From contig CAISOG010000115.1 in NCBI GenBank assembly GCA_903887035.1, positions 1 through 6,013 of the forward strand: a stretch of 6,013 nt of DNA, in the 5' to 3' direction. The DNA is from an uncultured Holosporaceae bacterium (lineage in GTDB: Bacteria > Pseudomonadota > Alphaproteobacteria > CAISOG01). Below, piece after piece: positions 1-4,979 of the stretch. How positions within the stretch are numbered: position 1 is the first letter of the stretch; the number at the start of each line of letters is the position of its first letter. The translations under genes were made by a program, and so were the position numbers. The notes under the pieces were generated by a model that was given only the letters and a program-made list of their open reading frames with translations, was not told where the DNA came from and made no database searches.

Positions 1-42
1 AACATTTATATCATCACCTCGCAGATAAATTACCGCTTTGCA

Positions 43-76
43 GCCCAGACGACAGTCATGTCTTCTTTTGCTGGGC
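43..76. other. Imperfect hairpin downstream of paralogue A
   Basis: The outer arms GCCCAG (43-48) and CTGGGC (71-76) are perfect complements. Inside, 49-54 pairs with 59-64 at five of six positions around a GTCA loop, leaving a one-sided bulge at 65-70. No T-run follows on either strand, so it is not a textbook intrinsic terminator. It begins about 20 nt past the stop of paralogue A and may end or stabilise that transcript. Nothing else is recognisable in 1-94. Confidence 0.3.
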
Positions 77-94
77 GACTTGTCACGGCCATAA

Positions 95-334
95 TCATTC
101 CAGTGACTTTGGATTGTGTTTGTTGAGATCAAGGATAGGCCGAAAACTGGTTTTGTATTTGGCCTGTTGTTCATCATTCAGAATGAAATGATCAATCACA
201 AAGGCGCGGAAAATCAGCTTGATAACCATCGAGCTGAAGATGTACACCGCAACCGCAATCAGAACAAAATAAAAGGCCGCGCGGATCATCTCCACCTGTT
301 CAGGTTCTAAGGCAAAGGGATTGACATCTTCCAT
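95..334 (-). CDS. Small single-pass membrane protein, paralogue A (79 aa), unknown function
   Basis: I do not recognise this family. The 79-residue protein opens with MEDVNPFAL and an acidic/amphipathic stretch ending in EMIR (residues 15-18). One hydrophobic segment follows at about residues 19-41, then a polar tail of about 30 residues containing S-F-R-P (63-66) and a Lys/Asn-rich end. There is no cleavable signal peptide; the short N-terminus bears acidic residues and the positive charges (K39, R43) follow the helix, which suggests N-out/C-in by the positive-inside rule (inference). I chose the ATG at 334 rather than the in-frame GTG at 343 because the paralogue at 642-833 begins with exactly the same nine residues, and an AAAAAGAG element sits 8 nt upstream. 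Over the first 39 residues 25 are identical to the paralogue. A promoter candidate lies just upstream (372-400), so this gene may be transcribed on its own. Confidence 0.75.
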   Translation of the reverse strand: MEDVNPFALEPEQVEMIRAAFYFVLIAVAVYIFSSMVIKLIFRAFVIDHFILNDEQQAKYKTSFRPILDLNKHNPKSLE

Positions 335-342
335 ACTGACCA

Positions 343-350
343 CTCTTTTT
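343..350 (-). promoter_or_regulatory. Ribosome-binding site of paralogue A
   Basis: AAAAAGAG followed by 8 nt and the ATG at 334. The same AAAGAG-N8-ATG layout occurs before paralogue B. It supports the ATG at 334 as the start, because the upstream GTG at 343 would overlap the site. Confidence 0.5.
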
Positions 351-371
351 TATCGAAATACCCACCGTTCT

Positions 372-400
372 ATTATGCCTTATGATTGTTTCAGTATTAA
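372..400 (-). promoter_or_regulatory. Candidate sigma70-type promoter for paralogue A
   Basis: Reading the minus strand, TTAATA (395-400) is separated by 17 nt from CATAAT (372-377), which matches TATAAT at five of six positions. Transcription would begin near 365, giving a leader of about 30 nt before the ATG at 334. The patch is AT-rich against a GC-rich surrounding. This is read by eye only; alphaproteobacterial promoters often deviate from the E. coli consensus. Confidence 0.4.
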
Positions 401-480
401 GACAGGTCTAGGGGGTTGCTAAGGGCGCATTGAGGGGGGAGGGCGAGGATTGCGAGGGGTTGCCGGCCTAAAGATCTCTT

Positions 481-506
481 CGCTGTTTTGCTCGCGGGAA
501 ACAGCG
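481..506. other. Hairpin, 8-bp perfect stem
   Basis: CGCTGTTT (481-488) and AAACAGCG (499-506) are exact complements around a 10-nt GC-rich loop. On the minus strand it is followed by AAGAGATCTTT, which is not a proper T-tract, so it is at best a weak terminator for paralogue B about 140-160 nt past its stop. It could instead be part of a structured leader or small RNA. Confidence 0.35.
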
Positions 507-535
507 GGGGAAGCGCAAAATTCTTTGGCTGGCTT

Positions 536-557
536 GCATGACAGGATCCCGTCACGC
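536..557. repeat. Imperfect 22-bp palindrome centred on GGATCC
   Basis: Nine of the eleven base pairs of this 22-bp dyad are complementary, with the core TGAC-N-GGATCC-N-GTCA. Dyads of this length can be binding sites for dimeric regulators, but no second copy is seen in the window and no regulator is encoded here, so function is unknown. Confidence 0.3.
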
Positions 558-618
558 TTGAAAGCGCCGGCCGTCACCCCCCCCGCATAGAGCTAACCAA
601 TTAAACAGTATTGATGCT

Positions 619-641
619 ACCGCCTTAACCAGAACGGCGGT
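619..641 (-). terminator. Possible stem-loop terminator just after paralogue B
   Basis: ACCGCC and GGCGGT form a 6-bp GC-rich stem with an 11-nt loop, starting directly at the stop codon of paralogue B (642-644). On the minus strand no T-run follows immediately (AGCATCAATACTGTTTAATT), while on the plus strand TTTAGTTT follows. The stem could therefore act as a weak terminator or as a 3' end protector. Confidence 0.25.
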
Positions 642-833
642 TTAGTTTGGTCTGTAGCTGACCCTGTCCTGGTCATTGCCTGAAAAACTGTCGCCAGAAA
701 ATAACCCGGACACAATTTTAATGGCCAATATGCTGGCGATATACACCGCTATCGCTGCTATAAAAAACCAAAAAAATCCCCGAATCATTTCCAATTGCGC
801 GGGATCAAGGGCAAAGGGGTTGACGTCTTCCAT
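642..833 (-). CDS. Small single-pass membrane protein, paralogue B (63 aa), unknown function
   Basis: This is the second member of the pair, of the same unrecognised family. It has the N-terminal motif MEDVNPFALDP, a shared EMIR at 15-18, an aromatic-rich transmembrane segment at about 19-45 (FFWFF at 20-24, shared AVYI at 29-32, shared IK at 38-39), and a short Gly/Ser/Asp tail ending S-Y-R-P-N. The tail is 16 residues shorter than in paralogue A. The frame can be extended upstream to a TTG at 857, but the ATG at 833 is preferred because homology with paralogue A starts precisely there, and AAAGAG is placed 8 nt before it, as in the paralogue. Codons differ at many synonymous positions between the copies while the amino acids are kept, so this is an old duplication under protein-level constraint. 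The gene lies 62 nt downstream of the HIT gene and may have its own promoter. Confidence 0.75.
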   Translation of the reverse strand: MEDVNPFALDPAQLEMIRGFFWFFIAAIAVYIASILAIKIVSGLFSGDSFSGNDQDRVSYRPN

Positions 834-841
834 GTCGGGAT

Positions 842-847
842 CTCTTT
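842..847 (-). promoter_or_regulatory. Ribosome-binding site of paralogue B
   Basis: AAAGAG lies 8 nt before the ATG at 833, in the same position as in paralogue A. It favours the ATG at 833 over the TTG at 857. Confidence 0.5.
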
Positions 848-872
848 CACTCCGCAAAAGCGTTATAAGTTA

Positions 873-901
873 TATATATGGCTGTGGCAGGGATTTTACA
901 A
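873..901 (-). promoter_or_regulatory. Candidate promoter for paralogue B
   Basis: On the minus strand TTGTAA (896-901, overlapping the HIT stop codon) is followed after 17 nt by TATATA (873-878) in an AT-rich patch; a second possible -10, TATAAC, lies a few bases further on. Each hexamer matches the sigma70 consensus at four of six positions, so this is a plausible but unproven promoter that would separate paralogue B from the HIT unit. Confidence 0.3.
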
Positions 902-1279
902 TGATGGCAGCATTTTTCCAAGGGTTTTGCCGCCTAACAAATGAACGTGAAAGTGCGGCACCTCCTGCCCGCCATTGCTGCCACAATTGCTGATTAGGCG
1001 AAAGCCATGGTGATCCAATTCCAACTGCTGCGCCACTTCGCGCACCAATTGCCAGAACTCCACCACCTCAACCGCGCTGGCCGATTGGGTAAAGCTTAGT
1101 AGGTCGGTGTAGGGCCCCCGCGGGATGACCAGCACATGAACGGGCGCCAGCGGGTTAATGTCATGAAAAGCCAGGGCATGGTTATTTTGTGCGACCAGTT
1201 TGGCGGGAATCTCCCCCCGCACAATTCGGGCAAAAATGTTGTTGGGATCGTAAGGTTGGGGCAGGGTGGTGGCGCTCAT
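896..1279 (-). CDS. HIT (histidine triad) family protein, HinT-like nucleotide hydrolase
   Basis: The 127-residue protein is of typical length for the bacterial HinT/HIT branch. The N-terminal NIFARIVRGEIPAK (about 14-27) is the usual family opening. HVLVIPRGPYTDL (48-60) follows, and the C-terminal block holds the histidine triad H109-F-H111-V-H113, preceded by SNCGSNGGQ (97-105) and followed by LLGG. H111 is expected to be the catalytic nucleophile. Family members hydrolyse purine nucleoside phosphoramidates or acyl-adenylates in the cytoplasm; the precise substrate here cannot be read from sequence. The longest reading frame starts with a TTG at 1282, but the ATG at 1279 has an AAAGGA ribosome-binding site 6 nt upstream and is preferred. 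The gene starts 39 nt after the ABC transporter stop, so it is probably the last gene of the cyaY-ABC-HIT unit. Confidence 0.93.
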   Translation of the reverse strand: MSATTLPQPYDPNNIFARIVRGEIPAKLVAQNNHALAFHDINPLAPVHVLVIPRGPYTDLLSFTQSASAVEVVEFWQLVREVAQQLELDHHGFRLISNCGSNGGQEVPHFHVHLLGGKTLGKMLPSL

Positions 1280-1285
1280 CAAGGA

Positions 1286-1291
1286 TCCTTT
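1286..1291 (-). promoter_or_regulatory. Ribosome-binding site of the HIT gene
   Basis: AAAGGA sits 6 nt before the ATG at 1279. It decides the start in favour of that ATG rather than the preceding TTG codon at 1282. Confidence 0.65.
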
Positions 1292-1318
1292 CGTCAGAGG
1301 GTAAATTCGGTGGGCGGG

Positions 1319-3175
1319 TTAGGGGCTGTGGAAATCTTCCTGACTGGCCGCCAACAGCTGCTGATAGGCCAGGTTGCAGGCGGCCAATTCGGCGGGCGTG
1401 CCTAGGCCGACAATCCGCCCCCCCTGCAAGATCATGACTTGGTCGGCGGCCTCAGCATGTTTCAGATTATGGCTGATGGTGATCATGGTGCAACCAGGAA
1501 GGTTTTGGCGCAAAGCCAGTTGCACCGCCGCATCATTGACCGCGTCCAGGGCGGAACCTGGCTCATCCATCAGCAGGATAGGGGATCGGCGCAACACCGC
1601 GCGGGCAATCGCCAACCGCTGGCGCTGGCCAACCGACAGCTGCATCCCCTTTGATCCCAATTGGGTGTCAAAGCCGTCGGGCAATTGGGCGATAAAATCT
1701 AAGCCGGCAATGGTGGCGGCTTGATCCAACTCAGGCTGGCTAGCGGTGGGGGCAACCAGCAACAGGTTATCCCGCACGCTGCCACTTAAAATCGGCGGCT
1801 CCTGCGGCAGCCAGGTTATCAATCGACGAAGATTGGTCAGCGGCCAATCCTGCAACCGTTGATCGCCGATCCAGATATGCCCCGCGCACGGTTGATAAAA
1901 GCCTAACAGCAACATGGCCAGCGTGGTTTTACCCGCGCCCGATTGCCCGACAATCGCCAGGTTGCTGCCTGGTGCAATACTAAAACTCAGGTTGTCCAGC
2001 ACCAGGGCGGGGCGCTGCTCATAGCGAAAATCAACTTGATCAAAGCGAATGGTCGGCGGGCTGATAGGATTGAAATGATCAGCCTCAGCCGATGAAGGCG
2101 CGCTGATCGCGGCGCCAGGGATCGCGACATTAGCAGAGATGGACAGGCCGTCAGGGATGATATCGGCGGGGTGCGGATTGGGGGCACCCAAATGGGCGGC
2201 AATCCGCTCAATACTGCCCGTTATTTTGCCCAGCTCGCTGTAACATTCACCCAGCCCCGCCGCTGCCCCCGCCAGCATCAGGGCGTAAAAGATAAAGGCG
2301 GTCAGGTCGCCGTTGGTCAGGGTTTGCGCCGAAACCTGCTGGGTTCCCAGCCACAGCACGCCAACAATTAAGGCCGCCACCAACAACATGACCACCAGCA
2401 CCAACAGGGCGCGGTACAGCACCATGCGGGCAATCAGCTGCTGGCGCACCCGTTGCAGCTCATCAAAATGGCGCACCACCGCCGCGGTGCAATCATAGGC
2501 CTGCAACATGCGAAGGGCGAACAAGCTTTCCTCCGCCAGCCCCTGCAGCCGCCCCAGCTGATCCTGCGCCTGGCGCGATAAGCGTTTCAGCGGCCGCCCC
2601 AACAGCACCAGCGGCAACAACAAAATCGGCAGAAGGCAGGCGACCAGCAGGGTTAGTTGCAGGCTGGTCAGCAACAACATGCCGCCACTGACCGCCAGCA
2701 CCAGAACGTGGCGCAGGGCAAAGGGCAGGTTTTGGGTGCAGCCGGTTTGCACCTCCGACACATCGCTGCTCAGGCGGCTTAGCCAGTCGCCCGCGCTGGC
2801 CGAGGCGTGATCCGCGGCCTGGCTGTTTAAAAAGCCGGTCATCAATCGGCTGCGCAGGGTGATGGCCAGCTGTTCGCCCGCCCTGCCCATCAAATAAATG
2901 CGGCTGAAACTGGCCGCCGCCATCACCAAACTGGCCAGCATTAGCCCCAGCAGGCTTCGGTGAGCCGATGCCATATCGTTGGAATGAATGCCGCTGTCCA
3001 CCATGGTTTTCAGGGTGTGGCCGATGCCCACGGTTGCGCCCGCCACCGCCAACATCGCCAGCGCCGATCCGATCCATGCCGCCCGTAGTGGCCACAGCCA
3101 GTTCAGCAACAACCGCCAGCTATCCGACGGTTTGTCTTGGTCTTTTGCCAAAGGGGGCGGGGTTGGGTTAGCCAT
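1319..3175 (-). CDS. Half-size ABC exporter, fused permease and ATPase (MsbA/MdlB type)
   Basis: This 618-residue half-transporter has the usual order of an exporter: a six-helix membrane domain (hydrophobic segments at about 33-55, 74-96, 153-175, 173-194, 255-277, 290-307), then an ATPase domain from about 376. The ATPase shows an A-loop aromatic Y385, Walker A GQSGAGKTT (410-418), Q-loop Q458, an ABC signature LSVGQ (513-517), Walker B ILLMDEP (533-539) with catalytic E538, D-loop SALD (541-544) and switch H569. It should act as a dimer in the inner membrane, exporting lipid, drug or another hydrophobic substrate; the substrate is not determinable. Oddities are Val in place of the second Gly-type position of the signature (LSGGQ is usual), Gly before SALD where Thr or Ser is common, and a long Ala/Pro/Ser-rich linker (about 331-374). 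Its start lies inside the end of cyaY (8-nt overlap, positions 3168-3175) with no Shine-Dalgarno sequence, which implies translational coupling. Family assignment is firm; specificity is open. Confidence 0.93.
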   Translation of the reverse strand: MANPTPPPLAKDQDKPSDSWRLLLNWLWPLRAAWIGSALAMLAVAGATVGIGHTLKTMVDSGIHSNDMASAHRSLLGLMLASLVMAAASFSRIYLMGRAGEQLAITLRSRLMTGFLNSQAADHASASAGDWLSRLSSDVSEVQTGCTQNLPFALRHVLVLAVSGGMLLLTSLQLTLLVACLLPILLLPLVLLGRPLKRLSRQAQDQLGRLQGLAEESLFALRMLQAYDCTAAVVRHFDELQRVRQQLIARMVLYRALLVLVVMLLVAALIVGVLWLGTQQVSAQTLTNGDLTAFIFYALMLAGAAAGLGECYSELGKITGSIERIAAHLGAPNPHPADIIPDGLSISANVAIPGAAISAPSSAEADHFNPISPPTIRFDQVDFRYEQRPALVLDNLSFSIAPGSNLAIVGQSGAGKTTLAMLLLGFYQPCAGHIWIGDQRLQDWPLTNLRRLITWLPQEPPILSGSVRDNLLLVAPTASQPELDQAATIAGLDFIAQLPDGFDTQLGSKGMQLSVGQRQRLAIARAVLRRSPILLMDEPGSALDAVNDAAVQLALRQNLPGCTMITISHNLKHAEAADQVMILQGGRIVGLGTPAELAACNLAYQQLLAASQEDFHSP

Positions 3176-3614
3176 GTTGGGACGGGGTGTTAGGCAGGCT
3201 TAGGTCGGGCAGCTCCGCCAGCAACAAGGCCAACAACTCCTGGCTGGTGCGGGTCGATTGCCAGCTGGCCGATCCCGCGTCCCAGGCGAAATGCCAACCG
3301 CCACTGATGGGGGAGGATACCCAGATTTGCTGGCTGGCGCGGTGTTTGTTGATGACATACTGACGGCCGTTGGGCAGGGTGAGGGTCAACACATCATGCC
3401 CCCAATCGACCTCATAATCGCCCGCCGCCCCAGCCTGCTGATGCCTGTCCGCCATCGCCTCCAACCCTGTCAATAGCCGCTGCAAGGTTTGCTCAGCCCG
3501 CGCTTCGAAATTGGTGGGGGCGGCTTCTGCGGCGGAGGGGGTGGCGTGGGTGCCTGGCGCAGCGGCGGGCAGGGGATTGTTGCTGTGGGCGTTGCTATTG
3601 GTGGGAGCGGTCAT
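3168..3614 (-). CDS. cyaY: CyaY, bacterial frataxin, with N-terminal extension
   Basis: The protein has 148 residues, against roughly 105-110 for typical CyaY. Residues 36-140 form the frataxin fold: helix 1 (FEARAEQTLQRLLTGLEAMAD, about 36-56), strand DYEVDWGHDVLTLTL (66-80), NGRQYVINKH (82-91), the diagnostic QIWVSSPISGGWHF (96-109), W118, and a C-terminal helix (about 124-136). Frataxins bind iron and modulate the cysteine desulfurase/IscU complex in Fe-S cluster assembly in the cytoplasm. The first 35 residues are a low-complexity Ala/Pro/Thr/Asn/Ser stretch absent from standard CyaY. I found no ATG or GTG nearer the core, so the extension appears to be translated. The acidic ridge of helix 1 is only moderately acidic here. 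No clear Shine-Dalgarno sequence precedes the start (upstream bases TTCTGGAC). The last codons overlap the start of the ABC exporter. Confidence 0.9.
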   Translation of the reverse strand: MTAPTNSNAHSNNPLPAAAPGTHATPSAAEAAPTNFEARAEQTLQRLLTGLEAMADRHQQAGAAGDYEVDWGHDVLTLTLPNGRQYVINKHRASQQIWVSSPISGGWHFAWDAGSASWQSTRTSQELLALLLAELPDLSLPNTPSQHG

Positions 3615-3647
3615 GTCCAGAACAATCGGTAAGGGTAACTGCCCCCC

Positions 3648-3676
3648 AATATAGAAGACCCCCGCCAGCTAAGCAA
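3648..3676 (-). promoter_or_regulatory. Candidate promoter for the cyaY-ABC-HIT unit
   Basis: On the minus strand TTGCTT (3671-3676) and TATATT (3648-3653, five of six matches to TATAAT) are 17 nt apart, placing the transcript start near 3641 and a leader of about 27 nt before the cyaY ATG. It sits in the 91-nt gap after the phosphofructokinase stop. The -35 is weak (three of six). Confidence 0.35.
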
Positions 3677-3705
3677 TTTGTTCGATTGGGTAGGGTAGTT
3701 CCCCC

Positions 3706-4794
3706 CTATTCATCCCCCAAACAGATTCCCAGGCCGCGGGCGGTGGTGACCTCAATCCCCTTGGGGTCGGCGGCGCGGGTTTTGCCCGCTACATCGGCCA
3801 TGGGCACGTCGATAACTTGACCCGCTGACCAGGCTACCATGCGGTTAAACTTACCCTGATGAATTAAATCGACGGCGCGCACGCCAAAGGCTGAGGCGAT
3901 TAGGCGGTCTTGCGGGCTGGGCTGCCCGCCGCGCTGCACATGCCCCAACACCGTCACGCGGGTTTCGGCGCCGGTCATTTCCATCAACTTATGACCCAGA
4001 TAATGACCAATGCCACCATAGCGGGATTCGCCGCCGTGATGCTGCATCATCATGGATTCGCCGCTTTCACTTTTAACCGCCTCAGCCACCACCAGCAGGG
4101 AGAAGTTGCGGCCACGTTGGCGAATCTGTTCAATCTTCGCGGCAATATGGGCGAGTTTATAGGGAATCTCAGGAATCAGAATAATGTCCGCGCCGCCCGC
4201 AATGCCCGCCGCCAGGGCGATTCGGCCAGCATCCCGACCCATCACCTCCAAAATCATCAGGCGGCTATGGCTGGCCGCTGTCGGTTGCAGGCGATCCAAG
4301 GCCTCGGTCGCCACCTGTACGGCGGTGTCAAAGCCGATCGAGGTTTCGGTCAGCACCATATCGTTGTCGATGGTTTTGGGAATCGCCACCATCGGAATGT
4401 TCCCCTGAGTCGTCAGCCGTTGCAACAACGCCAGGCTGCCATCACCACCAATGCCAATCACGCCGCGCAAGCCAAGTTTATGGTAATTGGCAATCACCTC
4501 AGCCGATCGGTCAACCCGGGTGCCATCGGGCAGGGGAAAGTGATAGGGGTTGCGGTTGTTAATCGCGCCCAGGATGGTTCCCCCCTCCCGCAGCAGGTGC
4601 GCCGACATTTTTTCGGTGGACAGCTCAATCAACTGCGGGGTTTCGCTCATCAGCCCCTGGGTGGCGTTTTTGATGCCGACCACCTCCCACCCATAGCTGT
4701 GTTCGGCATGCAGGACGGCCGCGCGAATGGCGGCATTTAGGCCGGCACAGTCGCCACCGCTGGTCATAATTCCGATGCGTGGTTTGGTGGTCAT
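3706..4794 (-). CDS. 6-phosphofructokinase (PfkA family), G104/K124-type active site
   Basis: The 362-residue enzyme phosphorylates fructose 6-phosphate to fructose 1,6-bisphosphate, the committing step of glycolysis. Motifs, in order: TSGGDCAGLNAAIR (11-24), GGDGS (116-120, metal-binding D118), PKTIDND (139-145, catalytic base D143), EALDR (164-168), MGRDAG (185-190), AEA (237-239, E238) and LGHVQRGG (283-290, with H285 and R288). These align with E. coli PfkA residues D103, D127, R162, M169-R171, E222, H249 and R252. Donor selectivity is mixed: G119 equals the Gly104 of ATP enzymes, while K140 equals the Lys124 of pyrophosphate enzymes. Known enzymes with this combination are mostly ATP-dependent, so ATP is the likelier donor. 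Arginines matching the E. coli effector site (R25, R54) are not evident, suggesting altered or absent PEP/ADP control (inference). The ATG at 4794 has AAGGA 9 nt upstream. The gene follows the ROK kinase by 185 nt and precedes cyaY by 91 nt. Confidence 0.95.
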   Translation of the reverse strand: MTTKPRIGIMTSGGDCAGLNAAIRAAVLHAEHSYGWEVVGIKNATQGLMSETPQLIELSTEKMSAHLLREGGTILGAINNRNPYHFPLPDGTRVDRSAEVIANYHKLGLRGVIGIGGDGSLALLQRLTTQGNIPMVAIPKTIDNDMVLTETSIGFDTAVQVATEALDRLQPTAASHSRLMILEVMGRDAGRIALAAGIAGGADIILIPEIPYKLAHIAAKIEQIRQRGRNFSLLVVAEAVKSESGESMMMQHHGGESRYGGIGHYLGHKLMEMTGAETRVTVLGHVQRGGQPSPQDRLIASAFGVRAVDLIHQGKFNRMVAWSAGQVIDVPMADVAGKTRAADPKGIEVTTARGLGICLGDE

Positions 4795-4803
4795 GGTCTG
4801 TCT

Positions 4804-4808
4804 TCCTT
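4804..4808 (-). promoter_or_regulatory. Ribosome-binding site of the phosphofructokinase
   Basis: AAGGA within a purine-rich run, 9 nt upstream of the ATG at 4794. It supports the annotated start. Confidence 0.6.
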
Positions 4809-4918
4809 CTTCTTTAACGATTGGCGCCGACTGAATGGGATGCGCCGCCCCGTTCCTTCACGATGTTGTCATCCAGTTGGGGGAGGCGACCGCGCAGGGT
4901 CTGTGAAAAATCTATGGT

Positions 4919-4947
4919 AATTTAGCAACAGCTTGGCCGCGATGCAA
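4919..4947 (-). promoter_or_regulatory. Weak candidate promoter upstream of the phosphofructokinase
   Basis: On the minus strand TTGCAT (4942-4947), a 17-nt spacer and TAAATT (4919-4924) would give a leader of about 118 nt. The matches to consensus are only three and four of six, so read-through from the ROK kinase gene is equally possible. The rest of the 185-nt gap (4795-4979) shows only a 5-bp inverted repeat (4823-4827 with 4842-4846) near the ribosome-binding site. Confidence 0.15.
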
Positions 4948-4979
4948 TCCAAGCCGCGCCAATAATGACAACCTTTTTT

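Larger units (their letters stand above)
401..618. other. Non-coding stretch between the two small membrane genes
   Basis: The space between the paralogues (335-641, about 307 nt) has no credible reading frame. The part upstream of the promoter candidate contains G- and C-runs (including eight C at 577-584), two copies of GCCGGCC (462-468 and 566-572), a strong hairpin (481-506) and an imperfect palindrome (536-557). Base composition changes abruptly from AT-rich near 345-400 to GC-rich beyond. A small RNA is possible but unsupported. Confidence 0.35.

Noticed and set aside
30..92. 20-codon reading frame starting 2 nt after the stop of paralogue A
   Set aside because: Too short, no distinct ribosome-binding site, and it coincides with the hairpin at 43-76; chance cannot be excluded.
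2493..3095. 200-codon open frame in another minus-strand frame within the ABC exporter gene
   Set aside because: Gly/Arg-rich translation without domain features, wholly inside the well-supported transporter frame.
3910..4740. 276-codon open frame on the plus strand, antisense to phosphofructokinase
   Set aside because: It mirrors the codon structure of the clear minus-strand gene, is rich in His/Gln/Gly as such shadows are, and has no recognisable domain.
4936..4958. Inverted repeat (minus strand GCTTGG/CCAAGC, 12-nt loop) after the ROK kinase as a terminator
   Set aside because: Short stem extended only by wobble pairs and no following T-run.
4820..4972. Two 8-bp inverted repeats (4820-4827 with 4956-4963; 4865-4872 with 4965-4972) upstream of phosphofructokinase
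   Set aside because: Arms are about 90-130 nt apart, the two pairings cross rather than nest, and matches of this size are near chance in a 185-nt region.
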